Source of the DNA: Chrysophaeum taylorii
Taxonomy: Eukaryota; Sar; Pelagophyceae; Pelagomonadales; Pelagomonadaceae
NCBI GenBank assembly: GCA_029834535.1
Contig: JAQMWT010000055.1
Location: 1-64,000 of the forward strand
Reading direction: 5' to 3'
DNA: 64,000 nt
The notes below the pieces were generated by a model, which searched no databases, was not told the origin of the DNA, and was given only the letters and a program-made list of their open reading frames with translations. Below, one piece after another: positions 1-10,006 of this stretch (its first letter is position 1; each line of letters opens with the position of its first letter). The translations under genes were made by a program, and so were the position numbers.

Positions 1-1910
1 TATACCAGCCTGTGTTCCCGCTATCTTTACCCCGCTGCGATCCTCAGTGGCAACAATCGCTTAACGCAAGTCTCCCCAGCACTTTTGTCGCTATTGTTCT
101 TCAGACCTCGATTTTGCTGACAGTTTCACTTACCCGATTTCCTGCAAGTGTCACCAGATCCGCGGACGAAGCCACAGTCATTGACGAGAAAGCGTGCCAA
201 ATAAAGCCACCAATTGCGACAAGCTTGTTTGCAACCATACCAAGAGCGACGGAGCGTGTAAATGATTTTGAAACCATCGGTGGGTTGGCGAGGAGCATAA
301 CCTTCGGGTGGCCAGACATAGATGTCTTCGTCAATGGGAGCTTGGATAAAAGCGGAGCTGACATCCAACTTATGCAAATCCCAGTCGTGAACAGCAACGC
401 CAGACAGGGGCAAAGATGTGGCTTCGTCCGCGGATCTGGTGACACTTGCAGCTACACACTCATGCTTAAGTCTACTGTCGTTCAGGGCCTTGTTCTCGTC
501 GTTGATGATCTTCTTGTGGTGCACCCCCGTTCTTGCATTGGCCATTACCAAGCTCCCTTTTTTGCGTTTTTCAAAGCCTTCCCACTTCCGTTGGTCTCCG
601 CCATACGCGTGCTCGCGCACGTCGCAAGCTCGCTATCTACCAATCCCATGCTATCCGTGAAATCCTTACCGAACATCGCTTCTAACTAACTAACTAACTT
701 CAGACCTCTCCCGAGCATGGGAGCCAGGCCGGACCGACAGGAGCCAGTCCGGAATCACGGGCATCGCTTCATCAACAGTAAACCAGAATTTACTCCCGCT
801 CCCAATGGCTCTTCCTCTTTCTGCGGCTGATTCTCCTGCACCTGGCTCCCCTACTCACGTCTTCATGGCACGCATCCCTTTTCGTCGTATTCTCCGTTGT
901 GTCTTGTTTCCTTCTGTTATGCCTCGCCCTGATATCACTTGGTCCGCCAATCAGTGTGCGCGTTTTTTACACAATCCTGGTAAACCCCACTGGCACGCTT
1001 TATCCCGCACTCTTCGTTACCTCAATGGTTCTCCGGATCTTGCCCTTATTCTTGGTCGCGCTTCTACCCTTCGTCTCTGTGGCTATTCCGACTCCAGCTG
1101 GGCCGACGACCCTGATGACCGCCACTCCACTACTGGCTTTTGTTTTCTCCTTGCTGGCTCTATGATAGCCTGCTGCTCACGCTCGCAGTACCTCCTCGCC
1201 CGCTCCTCTTTTGAAGCTGAATTGCTCGCTCATTACGCCGCTACTGCTAAGCTCTCTTGGCTTCTCAAACTTTTTGATGACTTTGCTCTCCCTCGTCACA
1301 CGGTACCAATGTATGTCGATAACAGAACCACCGTCACCCAAGTCCGTCTCCAATGTCTCACGCGGCGCACCCGCCATATTGATATTCGTTTTTACAGCAC
1401 CGCCGAATATCATCGCAACCACATCATTGACCTCCAACATAGCGATATCTTCACCCGCAGTACGGAAGCTCCTTCCTTCCTCCGGCTTCGTGCTCGTTAC
1501 CTCACCTCGTGGCTTCGCTCTGCCACACTGCCTCTCCTAACGTCCTTAAATGTCGACTGCTAAGAGGGGGGTGTGTGTGGGGAGCATGAAGGATGTGGGT
1601 GGGTTTGTGGGGTATGAGGGATGTGCCTGACGGGCGGAGATAAGTACGCGGGACCTAGTCAGGGTCAACGTCTTCCTTCAAGCTTCTCCTCTGTGAGCGT
1701 CTCACTTACACCTTTTTTCCTTTTCTTTCTTTTCCAGCACCTGTGTGAGGACCTCACTTACCCCTTTTCCTTCTCTTTCTTTTCCAGCACCTGTGTGTGT
1801 GTGTGAGGAAGCAATGACACTTACCCCTGCACCACGTCCCCATTATAGTTCTCACATCTCCATTTCAGTTCTCACAGTAAAGATCAATCGGGCATTACAA
1901 CAACCACACA
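1..1910. mobile_element. Ty1/copia LTR-retrotransposon fossil (rearranged pol remnant plus probable LTR piece)
   Basis: A copia-type reverse transcriptase segment is readable on the minus strand at about 126-445 (LDVSSAFIQAPIDEDIYVWP and a YGCKQA motif). A copia-type RNase H segment is readable on the plus strand at 805-1563 (YSDSSWADDPDDRHSTTG, SSFEAELLA, YVDNRT, RRTRHIDI). The two parts face opposite ways, so the copy is rearranged as well as broken. A purine-rich tract at about 1560-1571 is followed by a TG-starting stretch that may be a 3' LTR piece running to roughly 1910. It contains a degenerate tandem duplication of a pyrimidine-rich segment (about 1698-1803). It is a dead fossil with several breaks; age not estimated beyond 'old'. 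The outer boundary to the left is outside the window. Confidence 0.75.
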
Positions 1911-2024
1911 TGTCGCTTTATGTATAGGCTGCTCGGGCTGAAAAAAATTAGTTTGCCGCATCGCTACGATTCCCCACCACTGCCAGCCTCGTGTCTCACA
2001 TAACTATGTCAAGAGCAACTCGGA

Positions 2025-2525
2025 TCATTTTTGATGGTTATTTTGTGGCAAATCGCCGTCTTCTTCGACGTTTTCATTGAGAGGAATGATCTCAGACTTG
2101 AACTTCTTGAGGATGTGGCCGTACTTGTTTCGAGCTGACTTAATAATTAACTCCCTGTTCATGCGCAGGGTCACAAGCATGTCCTCCAGCTCCTCGTCGC
2201 TCAGGAGGGTGTTGCCCTCGGTCATAACGATGTTGGCAGCTGAGATGATGCGCTCGCAGAACCTCTCAGCAGGCAGCGCGCCGATACTGCCCTTCGAACT
2301 TTGTGCCACGTCCGGAAGGTAGCCGTACTCCTGGTTGCCTTCGATTTGCGTGTAGAACTCGCCGACGTTGAGCATCATCAGGTCCCAGAGCTTGGGGATT
2401 CTTGAGGTTTTGGAGAAATCCGAGAGGTCAGTCATCAGGAAACTCCTCGGGCCAATCGATGCTGCGAGCGTACTGGGGACCCAGTACGCGAAGACGTGTT
2501 CGAACTCCAGATTGAAGTCCGGCAT
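2025..2525 (-). mobile_element. hAT transposase C-terminal fragment
   Basis: A 166-codon open stretch carries the hAT C-terminal dimerisation signature: a conserved block around AERFCERIISAANIVMTEGN, followed by a leucine-rich helix (LLSDEELEDMLVTLRMNREL). It aligns along its length with the end of the hAT transposase at 12,092-12,536 (both begin MPDFN and share the TEGNTLL block). This is only the terminal portion; I see no BED finger or catalytic core upstream. The flank at 2,820-2,940 is rich in GTAAAGTAAA-like repeats, comparable to the TTCACTTCA subterminal repeats of the element at 10 kb. That hints at a second, diverged hAT family whose ends are lost. Not expected to be functional. Confidence 0.7.
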
Positions 2526-3171
2526 CGCCCCCTCCGAATACCCTGTTTGCTGCTGCTCTTCGGGCTGAGGAATTGACGTTGCCCTCCTTTCTTGTCCGTC
2601 CGGTACGTCACCCTAGTACCATGTAGACGATGTCTGTGTTACGGACCCCGCATGCGACGGCCAGGCCGGCCGACGCGGAGCAGTCGCCTCCGGTGGCGTG
2701 CCTCAACGTGGAGGATGAGAGCGAGGGTGGTGCTGATGACGACGGTGAGGAGGAGGAGGAGGACGGCAACGCCTTCGTGCCAGTACGTCGGCGACAAACA
2801 CGCCTCGTAAAAGTTTTACTTGTGTAGGAGTTCTACTTTATCATCGCCATCTTTTCGAACCACAGTAAAGCAATTGTAAAGTAAAGTAAAAAATGGGTAA
2901 AGTAAACAAATCAGGGAATTTTTTTTTACTAACGCTTGAGCAATATTCGTCAATTCAAGTGGCTATAGCTTCTGTCGAAACTTTTGTTTGAAGAACTAAA
3001 ACAAATCTCGAGAATTCCCACAAAACCTGAAATCTGGTATATACCCATCTGCTTTTTTCTCTCGCAGGCTGGTTGCGGTTTTGTTGGCGGTATCGTCGCA
3101 GGGAATTTGCCGGACTTGAACACGCAGAAGAGAGAGCGAACATGACCTGGTCGTGGAATTTCACTTCGGCC
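2526..3171. other. Intergenic, AT-rich flank of the hAT fragment
   Basis: A short acidic open stretch (2,630-2,827, plus strand, with a run of glutamate codons) is present but has no recognisable domain. Downstream is AT-rich DNA with repeated GTAAAGTAAA-like motifs. No supported gene. Confidence 0.4.
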
Positions 3172-3290
3172 CTAATTAATGTTGGCGAAACCGTTGTCGC
3201 CAGCTCAGTACATGAGTATATTGCATACTAAACGGATCTCTAAAAACGGGAAGTTCAATGTGCGTCCCGTCTGTTTGTCTTTAACCCGTC
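3172..3290 (+). repeat. Dispersed repeat, inverted copy at 19,560-19,660
   Basis: The stretch starting GTTGGCGAAACCGTTGTCG and continuing through CAGCTCAGTA, ACTAAACGGATC and GGGAAGTTCAATGTGCG reappears, with mismatches, as its reverse complement at about 19,560-19,660. In that copy it directly adjoins a sequence matching the end of the copia internal region. It is therefore probably mobile-element derived. Confidence 0.6.
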
Positions 3291-3378
3291 TGTTTGTCCC
3301 CTGCGTCTGGTCAGTCTTCCGTATATATCAAAGGCCCTGCCGCGCCGGCCCTAATTTGAGGCCATTATGGGCGGCTGC

Positions 3379-4131
3379 TTAGCGGGTATCAGGTGGCGAG
3401 GATTCGGAGACGCCGAAGCAGCAGCCCGAGCCCGAGGCACTGCTCGCCGCCGCTTTGTCGTCCCGCTCGTCCATGCACATGGCGACAATGACTTCACCGC
3501 GCTCGGCGAGGTCGACCTCCACGCCCTCTTGGGCGATGGCGCAGGGCGACATAAAGGTGTGGTCGACACAATCGATTACGGGCGCGCACGGGCCATCGTC
3601 GATGCCGTACTTGCGCCGGATGAGCACGCGCACCCAGCAACAAACGGCGACCTGGGCTCAACGTTGTTGTTCTTTTCATGCGATATTATCGACGCTGGTT
3701 GGAACGTAAGCGGGCACCGCCATGTACCAGGTGCCGCACCACGGAAGCATAACTTGAGTTCCCCATTTGGGATTCGTCAAGGGCCAACATCCCGAACACC
3801 AAGGCCACAGAAACGGCGACCACACGATGAGCGTCGTCATGCTCACAACAGCAATCCATCCGCGGAAGCCGAGCTCGGGCTCGACTTTGGCACGCGCGGC
3901 TGACTGGGCGACGCGCGCGCAGGGACCTGGGCCACTATCACTCACTCTAGCAAAGCCTCAGGACTCGGCTCGAGCCCAACGAGCTTTCTGATGACTCGGG
4001 AACTCACAACAACATGCCATGACGAAGTTCCACGGATACTCCACACACTGTTCGCAGATTCCCACGCGCCACGACCTCGGCCCGTCGTCCACCGCCTTCG
4101 CGAGCAGCGGCAGCGCGACCTCCTTCGCCAT
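3379..4131 (-). CDS. PLAC8-family (cysteine-rich) membrane protein, copy 1, three exons
   Basis: Spliced by eye as complement(3379..3651, 3706..3926, 4008..4131), 205 residues. The introns are 81 bp (GTGAGT...CAG) and 54 bp (GTTCCA...CAG); the joins restore the frame exactly and reproduce the sequence of the neighbouring paralogue. Motifs are CCPCARVAQSAARAK near residue 40, hydrophobic stretches around FLWPWCSG, then CCWVRVLIRRKYGI and SPCAIAQEGVEVDLAE, the order seen in PLAC8/DUF614 proteins. PLAC8 proteins are small membrane-associated proteins linked in plants and algae to metal handling or organ-size control; the function here is unknown. The start at 4131 gives MAKEVALPLL, aligning with MATPLL in the neighbour. 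It is a tandem duplicate of the gene at 4469-5095. Confidence 0.75.
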
Positions 4132-4468
4132 GTCGTGACGTCACTTGTTCAAAAAAAAATTGTGGAAAGAAACGCACCCCAATTCGTTCCCAATCGACGT
4201 CTGACGCTTACCCTGCAGTCGCGTTTCCATCGCTGCTGAAGAAAGAAAGGTCCCACGACCCGACGCCGCGACCGGAACCAGACCAATTACCAACCAACCC
4301 CCGCGGGAGGGAGGGGTTTCGGCACGCACGCCCCCAGTCAGACACAACCTATCGATTGTGTGGTGGCATTTATTTTTAGCGCCACCTATCCGAAGCTAAT
4401 TAGGCCACCCGTCGTCACATGTCGATTGGCACTGACTAGAACCGCCGTCACACGCGACATGATGATCA

Positions 4469-5095
4469 TTAATTTTCCTCTTGGAATTCATCGCCGTCGC
4501 CCTCGCGACAACATGCCTGGCAGAGATCCGAGCCAACGACTCCCGCTTTGTCGTCCCGCTCATCCATGCACATGGCGACAATTACTTCGCCGCGCTCAGC
4601 GAGGTCGACCTCGATTCCCTCTTGGGCGATGGCGCATGGAGACACAAAAGTATGTTCGATGCAGTCGACCACGGGTGTAAAAGGGCCACCGTCGATGCCG
4701 TACTTGCGTCGAATGAGCGTGCGAACCCAACAACAGACGCCAACGTAGGCGGGGATCGCCAGATACCACGTGGCGCACCACGGCAGCCACACTTGGATGG
4801 TGTAGCTGTGAGTCACGTACAAGGGCCACGCACCGCTGCACCACGGCCAAAGAAACGGGTTGAAGACGATGAGCGTCGCCAGGCTCACGACGAGAAGCCA
4901 GCCGCCGTAGCCGAGCTCGGGTTTGAGCTTGGCGCGCGCGGCTGACTGGGCGACGCGCGCACAGGGGCAGCAGCACGCCATGGCAAAATTCTCGGGAAAT
5001 AATAGGCATTGCTCCCAGAGACCCACGCGCCACGACCTCGGCCCGACGTCCTCCGCCTTGCGCCGCCCCGCGTCTTTCAGCAACGGCGTGGCCAT
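4469..5095 (-). CDS. PLAC8-family (cysteine-rich) membrane protein, copy 2, intronless
   Basis: An uninterrupted 208-codon reading frame from the MATPLL methionine; an upstream in-frame ATG at 5146 would add 17 residues. CCCPCARVAQSAARAK, two hydrophobic stretches (LLVVSLATLIVFNPFLW and WYLAIPAYVGVCCW), RRKYGI and SPCAIAQEGIEVDLAE mark the PLAC8/DUF614 fold. The sequence is closely similar to the gene immediately downstream (3379-4131) but lacks both of its introns. I prefer the internal start because it matches the paralogue's start. The C-terminus has extra cysteines (DLCQACCREG). Function unknown; probably membrane-associated. Confidence 0.75.
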   Translation of the reverse strand: MATPLLKDAGRRKAEDVGPRSWRVGLWEQCLLFPENFAMACCCPCARVAQSAARAKLKPELGYGGWLLVVSLATLIVFNPFLWPWCSGAWPLYVTHSYTIQVWLPWCATWYLAIPAYVGVCCWVRTLIRRKYGIDGGPFTPVVDCIEHTFVSPCAIAQEGIEVDLAERGEVIVAMCMDERDDKAGVVGSDLCQACCREGDGDEFQEEN

Positions 5096-5523
5096 TGCCG
5101 CGTTCCTATTCGAAAACATCGCTTTCGACTGTTTCGTTTTCAACACTCATACACGACGACGTGGCTGTGGAAAAAAAAAAATCCCCAAGGAGGAAATTCG
5201 ATTTGACGACGGCAGGTGGAAAAGAGGGTTTCGAGATTGTAAGAAATCCTATGGTTAAATCCCACATAAAACGACGACGACGACGACGACTGCCTTATTT
5301 GTTTATTTATTACAAGGGAGACACACACACACACAATCCGCGGAATAATAATACGCGAGGAGATCCGCAGCTAGGTCGTGTGGTTAAGGGGCCATGGTGG
5401 TGGGGGAGTTTGTGTCTGTCTCCTTCAAAAGAGAAAGAGAGAACGCAATAATATTTCGGGGAGCGGTGGTAGCCGTAGAGAAGGTGCATGAAAAAGAGAG
5501 TCGAAAGAAGAAGAAGAAGAAGA
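5096..5523. other. Intergenic with simple repeats
   Basis: Contains an ACG trinucleotide run near 5,271-5,290, a CA dinucleotide run near 5,322-5,335 and a GAA run near 5,507-5,523. It is the 3' flank of the ATAD2-like gene and the 5' flank of the PLAC8 gene. No further gene seen. Confidence 0.5.
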
Positions 5524-8500
5524 CTAGGGATCGTTGTCGCGAGTGGCCTCCTCGTCCTCCTCGACTAAGTCCGCGACGCGGCGGAGCGCGCGTTGGAGGT
5601 TAGGGAGCTCGGGGAGCGGGTCGTCGGTCGCGAGGACGTCCTCCGCGGAACGCCACACGGCGTCCGCCATGCGGTCGAGGTGTCGAGGATCTGGGAAGCG
5701 GAGGGAGGCTTTCGCGAGAAAGGCGGAGAGGTCGAGGATGCTGGGGAGCGCGTCGTCGACTTCGCAGTTCCGGCGGCGCGAGCGGTCGGCTCTCGCGTCG
5801 GCGGCGCGCGCGTCTCTGACGGCCGCGCGCGCGAGATCCTCCTCGGGCTCTCTTGGCTCTTCTTCTCGTCTAGGGTGGCACGCGAGTTGGCGGTCTTGCA
5901 TGCGGTCGCAGCGGGCGACGAGGTCCCAGCCGAGCTTTCGCTCGAAGCGGTGGGCCATGGAGCGCACGAGATCTTCGGCGTGTGCGGCGGCGTGCGCGTT
6001 GTCGTCGGCGCGCGCGTCGCCGGGCATGACCGTGGCGAGGGTCCTAGCGTTGCGGCGGATCGAGGCGAGATCGTCGAGGAAAGCCCGGAGGGTCGCGTAG
6101 CGGCGAGCGTCGACGCGGGCGCGGACGACGGAGAGATCGAGGGGGTCGTCCGCTACTTGGTAGAACTCGGGGCATTCGTCGGGGTCGATCGGGCGCCAGA
6201 GGGCTGCCATCGCGCGGTCGTTGCGGAGCTCGCGAAGCGCCGCGCGGAAGAAGACGCGGAGCTCGCGCAGGCAGTGCTCGTCGCGCGCGCGCTCCTCGGG
6301 GTCTTCTTTTCGAGCCGGTTTCGGGGCGGGCGGGGGAGGGGGAGGGGCGACGCGGGGTTGGTCGGCCGCGTCGGCGGCGTCGGCGGCAGCCTCGACGGCC
6401 GCGCGCACGGCGTCGCCGACGTCGCCCAGCACGCACTCGAAGAAGGCCGCGCGGTCTTCGAGTTTGGGGATCTCGATCGGGACCCTCGAAACGCGCGCGC
6501 CTTCCGTTTCGAGGAAGCGGGCCCACTCGTCGTCGCCGCCGCCGTCGTCGTCGTCGACTTTGCCGGTCGTTACGAGGACGACGGGCGCGGCCTCGCGGAG
6601 GATGGCGCGCGTCGCGAGGCGGAGCGCGTCGGGCGCGGCGGCCCACCAGTCGCGCGCGTCGGGCAGGAAGAGCGTGGCGGGTCCCGTTTTCGCCCGGGCC
6701 TCGCGCGCGCGCGCGGCGAGGGCTGCCTCGAGCGAGGGGTGGGTGCGCGCCTCGCGCAGGAGCGCGCCGAGGCCGACGTCGACGTGCTCGCCGCGGCCCG
6801 GTTGCGCGTCGAGCTCGTGCAGCACGGCGGCCGCCTGAGAGGAGGAGGGTCCGAAACGAAAAGAAAACAAAACCACGCACCACGAGCGAGAGCTCGCGGT
6901 CGCGGTCGCGCTCGGAGGAAATAGCGACGACGTCGAGGCGGGCCTCGGGCCGGCGGCGGTAGGCGGCCGAGCGCGCTCTGACGGCCGCGCGCGCGGCGGC
7001 CGTCGCGGCCCTCTCGCGCGGAATCGCCGGCGCCGCGACCCGCGTCGCGGCCGCCGCCGCGGCGGCCACGACGCGGCCGTAGAGCGCGCGGTGGTGCGCG
7101 GCGAGCGGCGCGGGCGCGAGGGCGCCGTGGTTGATGGACTTGGCGCGCCGCGAAGAGGCCGCTGCTTTTAGAGCGCCGAGAGCGAGGTCGAAATCCTGGG
7201 CGTGGACGACCACGTCCCCCGCCAAAGGCAGGGCCTCCGCCTCTGCCCGCTCGCGGAAGAGGTCGGGCCGGTGGCGGCGGAGCGCGGCGATAGCCGCCTC
7301 GGCGCAGAGCTGCTTGAGGTCGGCGCCGCAGAGGCCGTCGGCGCGGCGCGCGACGTCCAAGACCAGCCCGTCCGACGGCCTCCGCTTCCAGTGGCGCGAG
7401 TGGAGCTTGACGATGGCCGCCCGGTCATCGAGGTCCGGCGGCGAGAACTCGAGCTCGCGGTCGAAGCGGCCCGGCCGCCGGAGCGCGGGGTCGACCGCGT
7501 CGGGCCTGTTCGTCGAACCGATGACCACGACGTCGCCCCGGTCGTCGAGGCCGTCCATCAGCGCCAGCAAGGTCGCCACCACGCTGTCCTGATTAGCCTG
7601 ATCGTTGTCGACCGTCCGGTTCCGGCAGGGCGCGAGGCCGTCGATCTCGTCGAAGAAGATGATGGAGGGCGCGCCGCGTCGCGCCTCCTCGAACAGCGTC
7701 GTCAGCGCCCTTTCGGCCTCTCCCACGTACTTGTTCAGCAGGTCGCCGCCTTTGCGCGCGAAGAACGACACCTTGGTGCTCTCGCGCGCGCACGCCCGCG
7801 CCACCTCCCTTGCCAGCGCCGTCTTCCCAGTTCCGGGAGGCCCGTGGAACAGCACGCCGCGCGGCGGACCGACCCCCAAGCTCTCGAACAGCCCGGGGTG
7901 TCGCAGCGGCAAAAGCACCATCTCCTCGAGCGCCGCGCGCTGGGCCGCCAGTCCGGCGATGCCGTCGAACGGCGACGCCGCGGCAGACACCTCCGCCCGC
8001 CGCGGGGGGTCCTCCTGCCGCGCCTCGCTTTTCGACCGACGAGACCCCCCAAACAGCGCCGCCGCCTCGCTCTCCGACTCCTCGTCGCTCTCCTTCGTTG
8101 CCCTCTTTCGCGGCGATTTCGCGTAGTAGTAGTCGAAGAATTCGTCGTCTTCCTTGGCCATGGCTAGGTACGCGTCGGCGGTCTCCGCGTTCGCCGCGCC
8201 TTCGTTCGACCGCGCGCGACGCGACCGCTTCGGGTACCGCGGCTTGTCGTCCCAACTCTCCTCCTCGCGACGACCGCGGCGTCGAGGGTACCGCCGCCGA
8301 GGCACGATCACCTCTTCCTCCTCCACCTCTTCTTCATCTTCATCATCCTCCTCCTCCTCCTCCTCCTCCTCCTCATCCTCCTCCTGCTCCTCCTCCTCCT
8401 CGCGTTGCTCGCCGCGCCTCGGGTTGCGCCGTCGCGGCGCGTCGTCGTCTTCTTCAACGCCCCGACGCCTCGGAGTTCGCGCTCGAGTTTCCTCCTGGGC

Positions 8501-8845
8501 GCGCCGAATCGCCTCTTTGTCGTGAGCGCCGCGCCGCGGGTTCCGACGTAAATTCGGCTTCTCTTCCTCCTTCGACCCGCGCCTGGTGCTCCTCGGCGAC
8601 CGACGAGGGCTTGGGGCCGCTTCCTCGCCCTTACGCCGTGCGGGGGCCTCGGCATTCTCGTCGTCCTCGGCCCTGCGCTTCCGGAGCCGCCGCTTCCCCT
8701 CCGAACCCTCCGGCGCCTGCACGCGCCGCAAAGGGTACCGTTCGTCCCGCTCTCCGCGCCGCGAAAACACCCGCGGACTCAGACGCGTCAACGAGTCCAT
8801 TTCGAATGTCGCGTACAACAACGGCTTACCAACGGACGCGACCAC
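5524..8845 (-). CDS. ATAD2/Yta7-type AAA ATPase with bromodomain
   Basis: Two exons, complement(5524..6834, 6881..8845), with a 46-bp intron (GTGCGT...CTCAG, pyrimidine-rich) that joins in phase; 1091 residues. The N-terminal ~280 residues are highly charged, with repeated RRNPRR/YPLRR motifs and a long Glu/Asp run. AAA1 has Walker A GPPGTGKT (about 335-342), Walker B IIFFDEIDG (about 395-403) and RRPGRFDRE. After the intron comes a degenerate second AAA-like region (ATLFLPDARDWW) without a Walker A, then a bromodomain (FYQVADDPLDLSVVRARVD). This order is that of human ATAD2 and yeast Yta7, chromatin-bound ATPases acting on nucleosomes and histone H3-H4. The alternative start is Met16 (8800). 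The usual acetyl-lysine-reading Asn of the bromodomain seems replaced (NARTLATV). Confidence 0.85.
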
Positions 8846-8855
8846 CTTTTTGAGT

Positions 8856-9890
8856 CCTAACTACTAATCGACAGATGTTTGTCTGTCTGTTTGTCTGTCT
8901 GTTTGTTTGTCCCTCGACTTAGGTTAAGGATCATGTGGGCCCGCGAGCCACACATTGATCCTCCAAGCCGTCTACGGCGACCTCGCAGACTATTTCCACG
9001 ACCCGCGGCGGCTCTTTCAGCGCGCCATTCTCACGCCCCGTCGAAACGATGTTGTCGATGCTGACAACGCGCGCATGACCGCGGCCTTTTTTTCCCGGAG
9101 ACGAGGCGTCGGAGTTCTTTTCGACCGACTAGGTTGGGTCGGAAGACGACGCCGCGCTCTCAAGAGTCGAGTTTTGAACTCCCTGACAACCAACGGCATG
9201 CTGACTTTGATCGCGAGCTTAAAGTCTTCGCAACCTCGACCCGTCGCACGGCCACTGCAACGGTACCAAATACATGATCGATCGTGTCGTTGTCACCGAG
9301 GCTCCTCCAACCTGTATCCCGTAAGGCCCGCCGACGCCAAACGATCACCAAGAGCCAGGGCCAGACGCCCCGCGAGGTCGGCGTCCTCTTGGCGAAGCCC
9401 GTCTTCTGCCACGTCCAGCTCTACGTGGCTCTCTGTCGATCGGCAACCCCGAGGATATCCTCTTCTGAGTCGACGACTCCACCCTACCCCACACGTGCTG
9501 CGCAATACCGATAAGCCCCCTCCCGGCGTGTACACGCGCACTGTAGTTGAACTTACTGGGACCAGGTGAACTTACTGGGGTTTGAGATTGGGACTAGGTG
9601 AACTTAGTGACCAGGTGAACTTACTGGGACCAAGTGAACTTACTGGGGTTTTTAGAGTGAACGCAAAGGCTAGCGGCGTGTACGGATCAAAGCAGCTTAG
9701 ATTGGCGGAGGTGAGAGCGACGAGCTCGAAGGAGAGTGGGGTGAGTGGATGTGAGCACGAGTGGGCTTACGCCGAACTTACTGGGGTTAGAGATTGGGAC
9801 TAGGTGAACTTACTGGGACCAGGTGAACTTACTGGGGTTAGAGATTGGGACCAGGTGAACTTACTGGCGAACTTACTGGCCTGCACTTGT
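8856..9890 (+). mobile_element. Helitron/PIF1-type helicase C-terminal fragment, unit 1
   Basis: Broken reading frames contain the end of a Helitron-like PIF1 helicase: RAILTPRRNDVVDADN, FLNSLTTNGM, a NLDPS...CNGT-like block, ITKSQGQTPREVGVLL, then KPVFCHVQLYVALCRSATP. These are the last conserved helicase blocks. The unit starts at TCCTAACTACTAATCGACAG and ends at TTACTGGCCTGCACTTGT; both boundaries are shared with the inverted copy at 45,326-46,332. Nothing of the Rep or the N-terminal helicase is present, so it is a truncated non-autonomous remnant. Its left end lies only about 10 bp from the ATAD2-like start codon, so it may affect that gene's promoter. Confidence 0.7.
9545..9890 (+). repeat. 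Minisatellite-like array of GGTGAACTTACTGGGACC motifs
   Basis: Within the 3' part of the helicase unit, the motif GGTGAACTTACTGGGACCA or close variants recurs many times, separated by GGGGTTTGAGATTGGGACTA-like spacers. The same motifs, reverse-complemented, occur at 45,330-45,630, 46,340-46,680 and 46,920-47,120, so they belong to the 3' region of the element. Confidence 0.8.
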
Positions 9891-10006
9891 CTGTCTTTAA
9901 ATGTCGACGCTTTGAGTTGAGGTAGTTTCTTTCAACCGACCGGTCATTTAATCTTTAACCCTATTTTTTTGGGGGCGTCGTCACGGCTTATTTATTTATT
10001 AGGCTC

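Noticed and set aside
5593-6924. Long plus-strand open frame opposite the ATAD2-like gene
   Set aside because: It is the antisense shadow of a high-GC coding exon; the minus-strand product has recognisable AAA and bromodomain motifs, the plus-strand one none.
7202-8853. Plus-strand open frames opposite the AAA domain
   Set aside because: Same reason: shadow frames in GC-rich coding DNA with Arg/Pro/Ser-rich nonsense composition.
8856-9890. Host PIF1 helicase gene
   Set aside because: Only the last helicase blocks are present, frames are broken, and the same bounded fragment occurs three times in the window, so it is a mobile-element piece.
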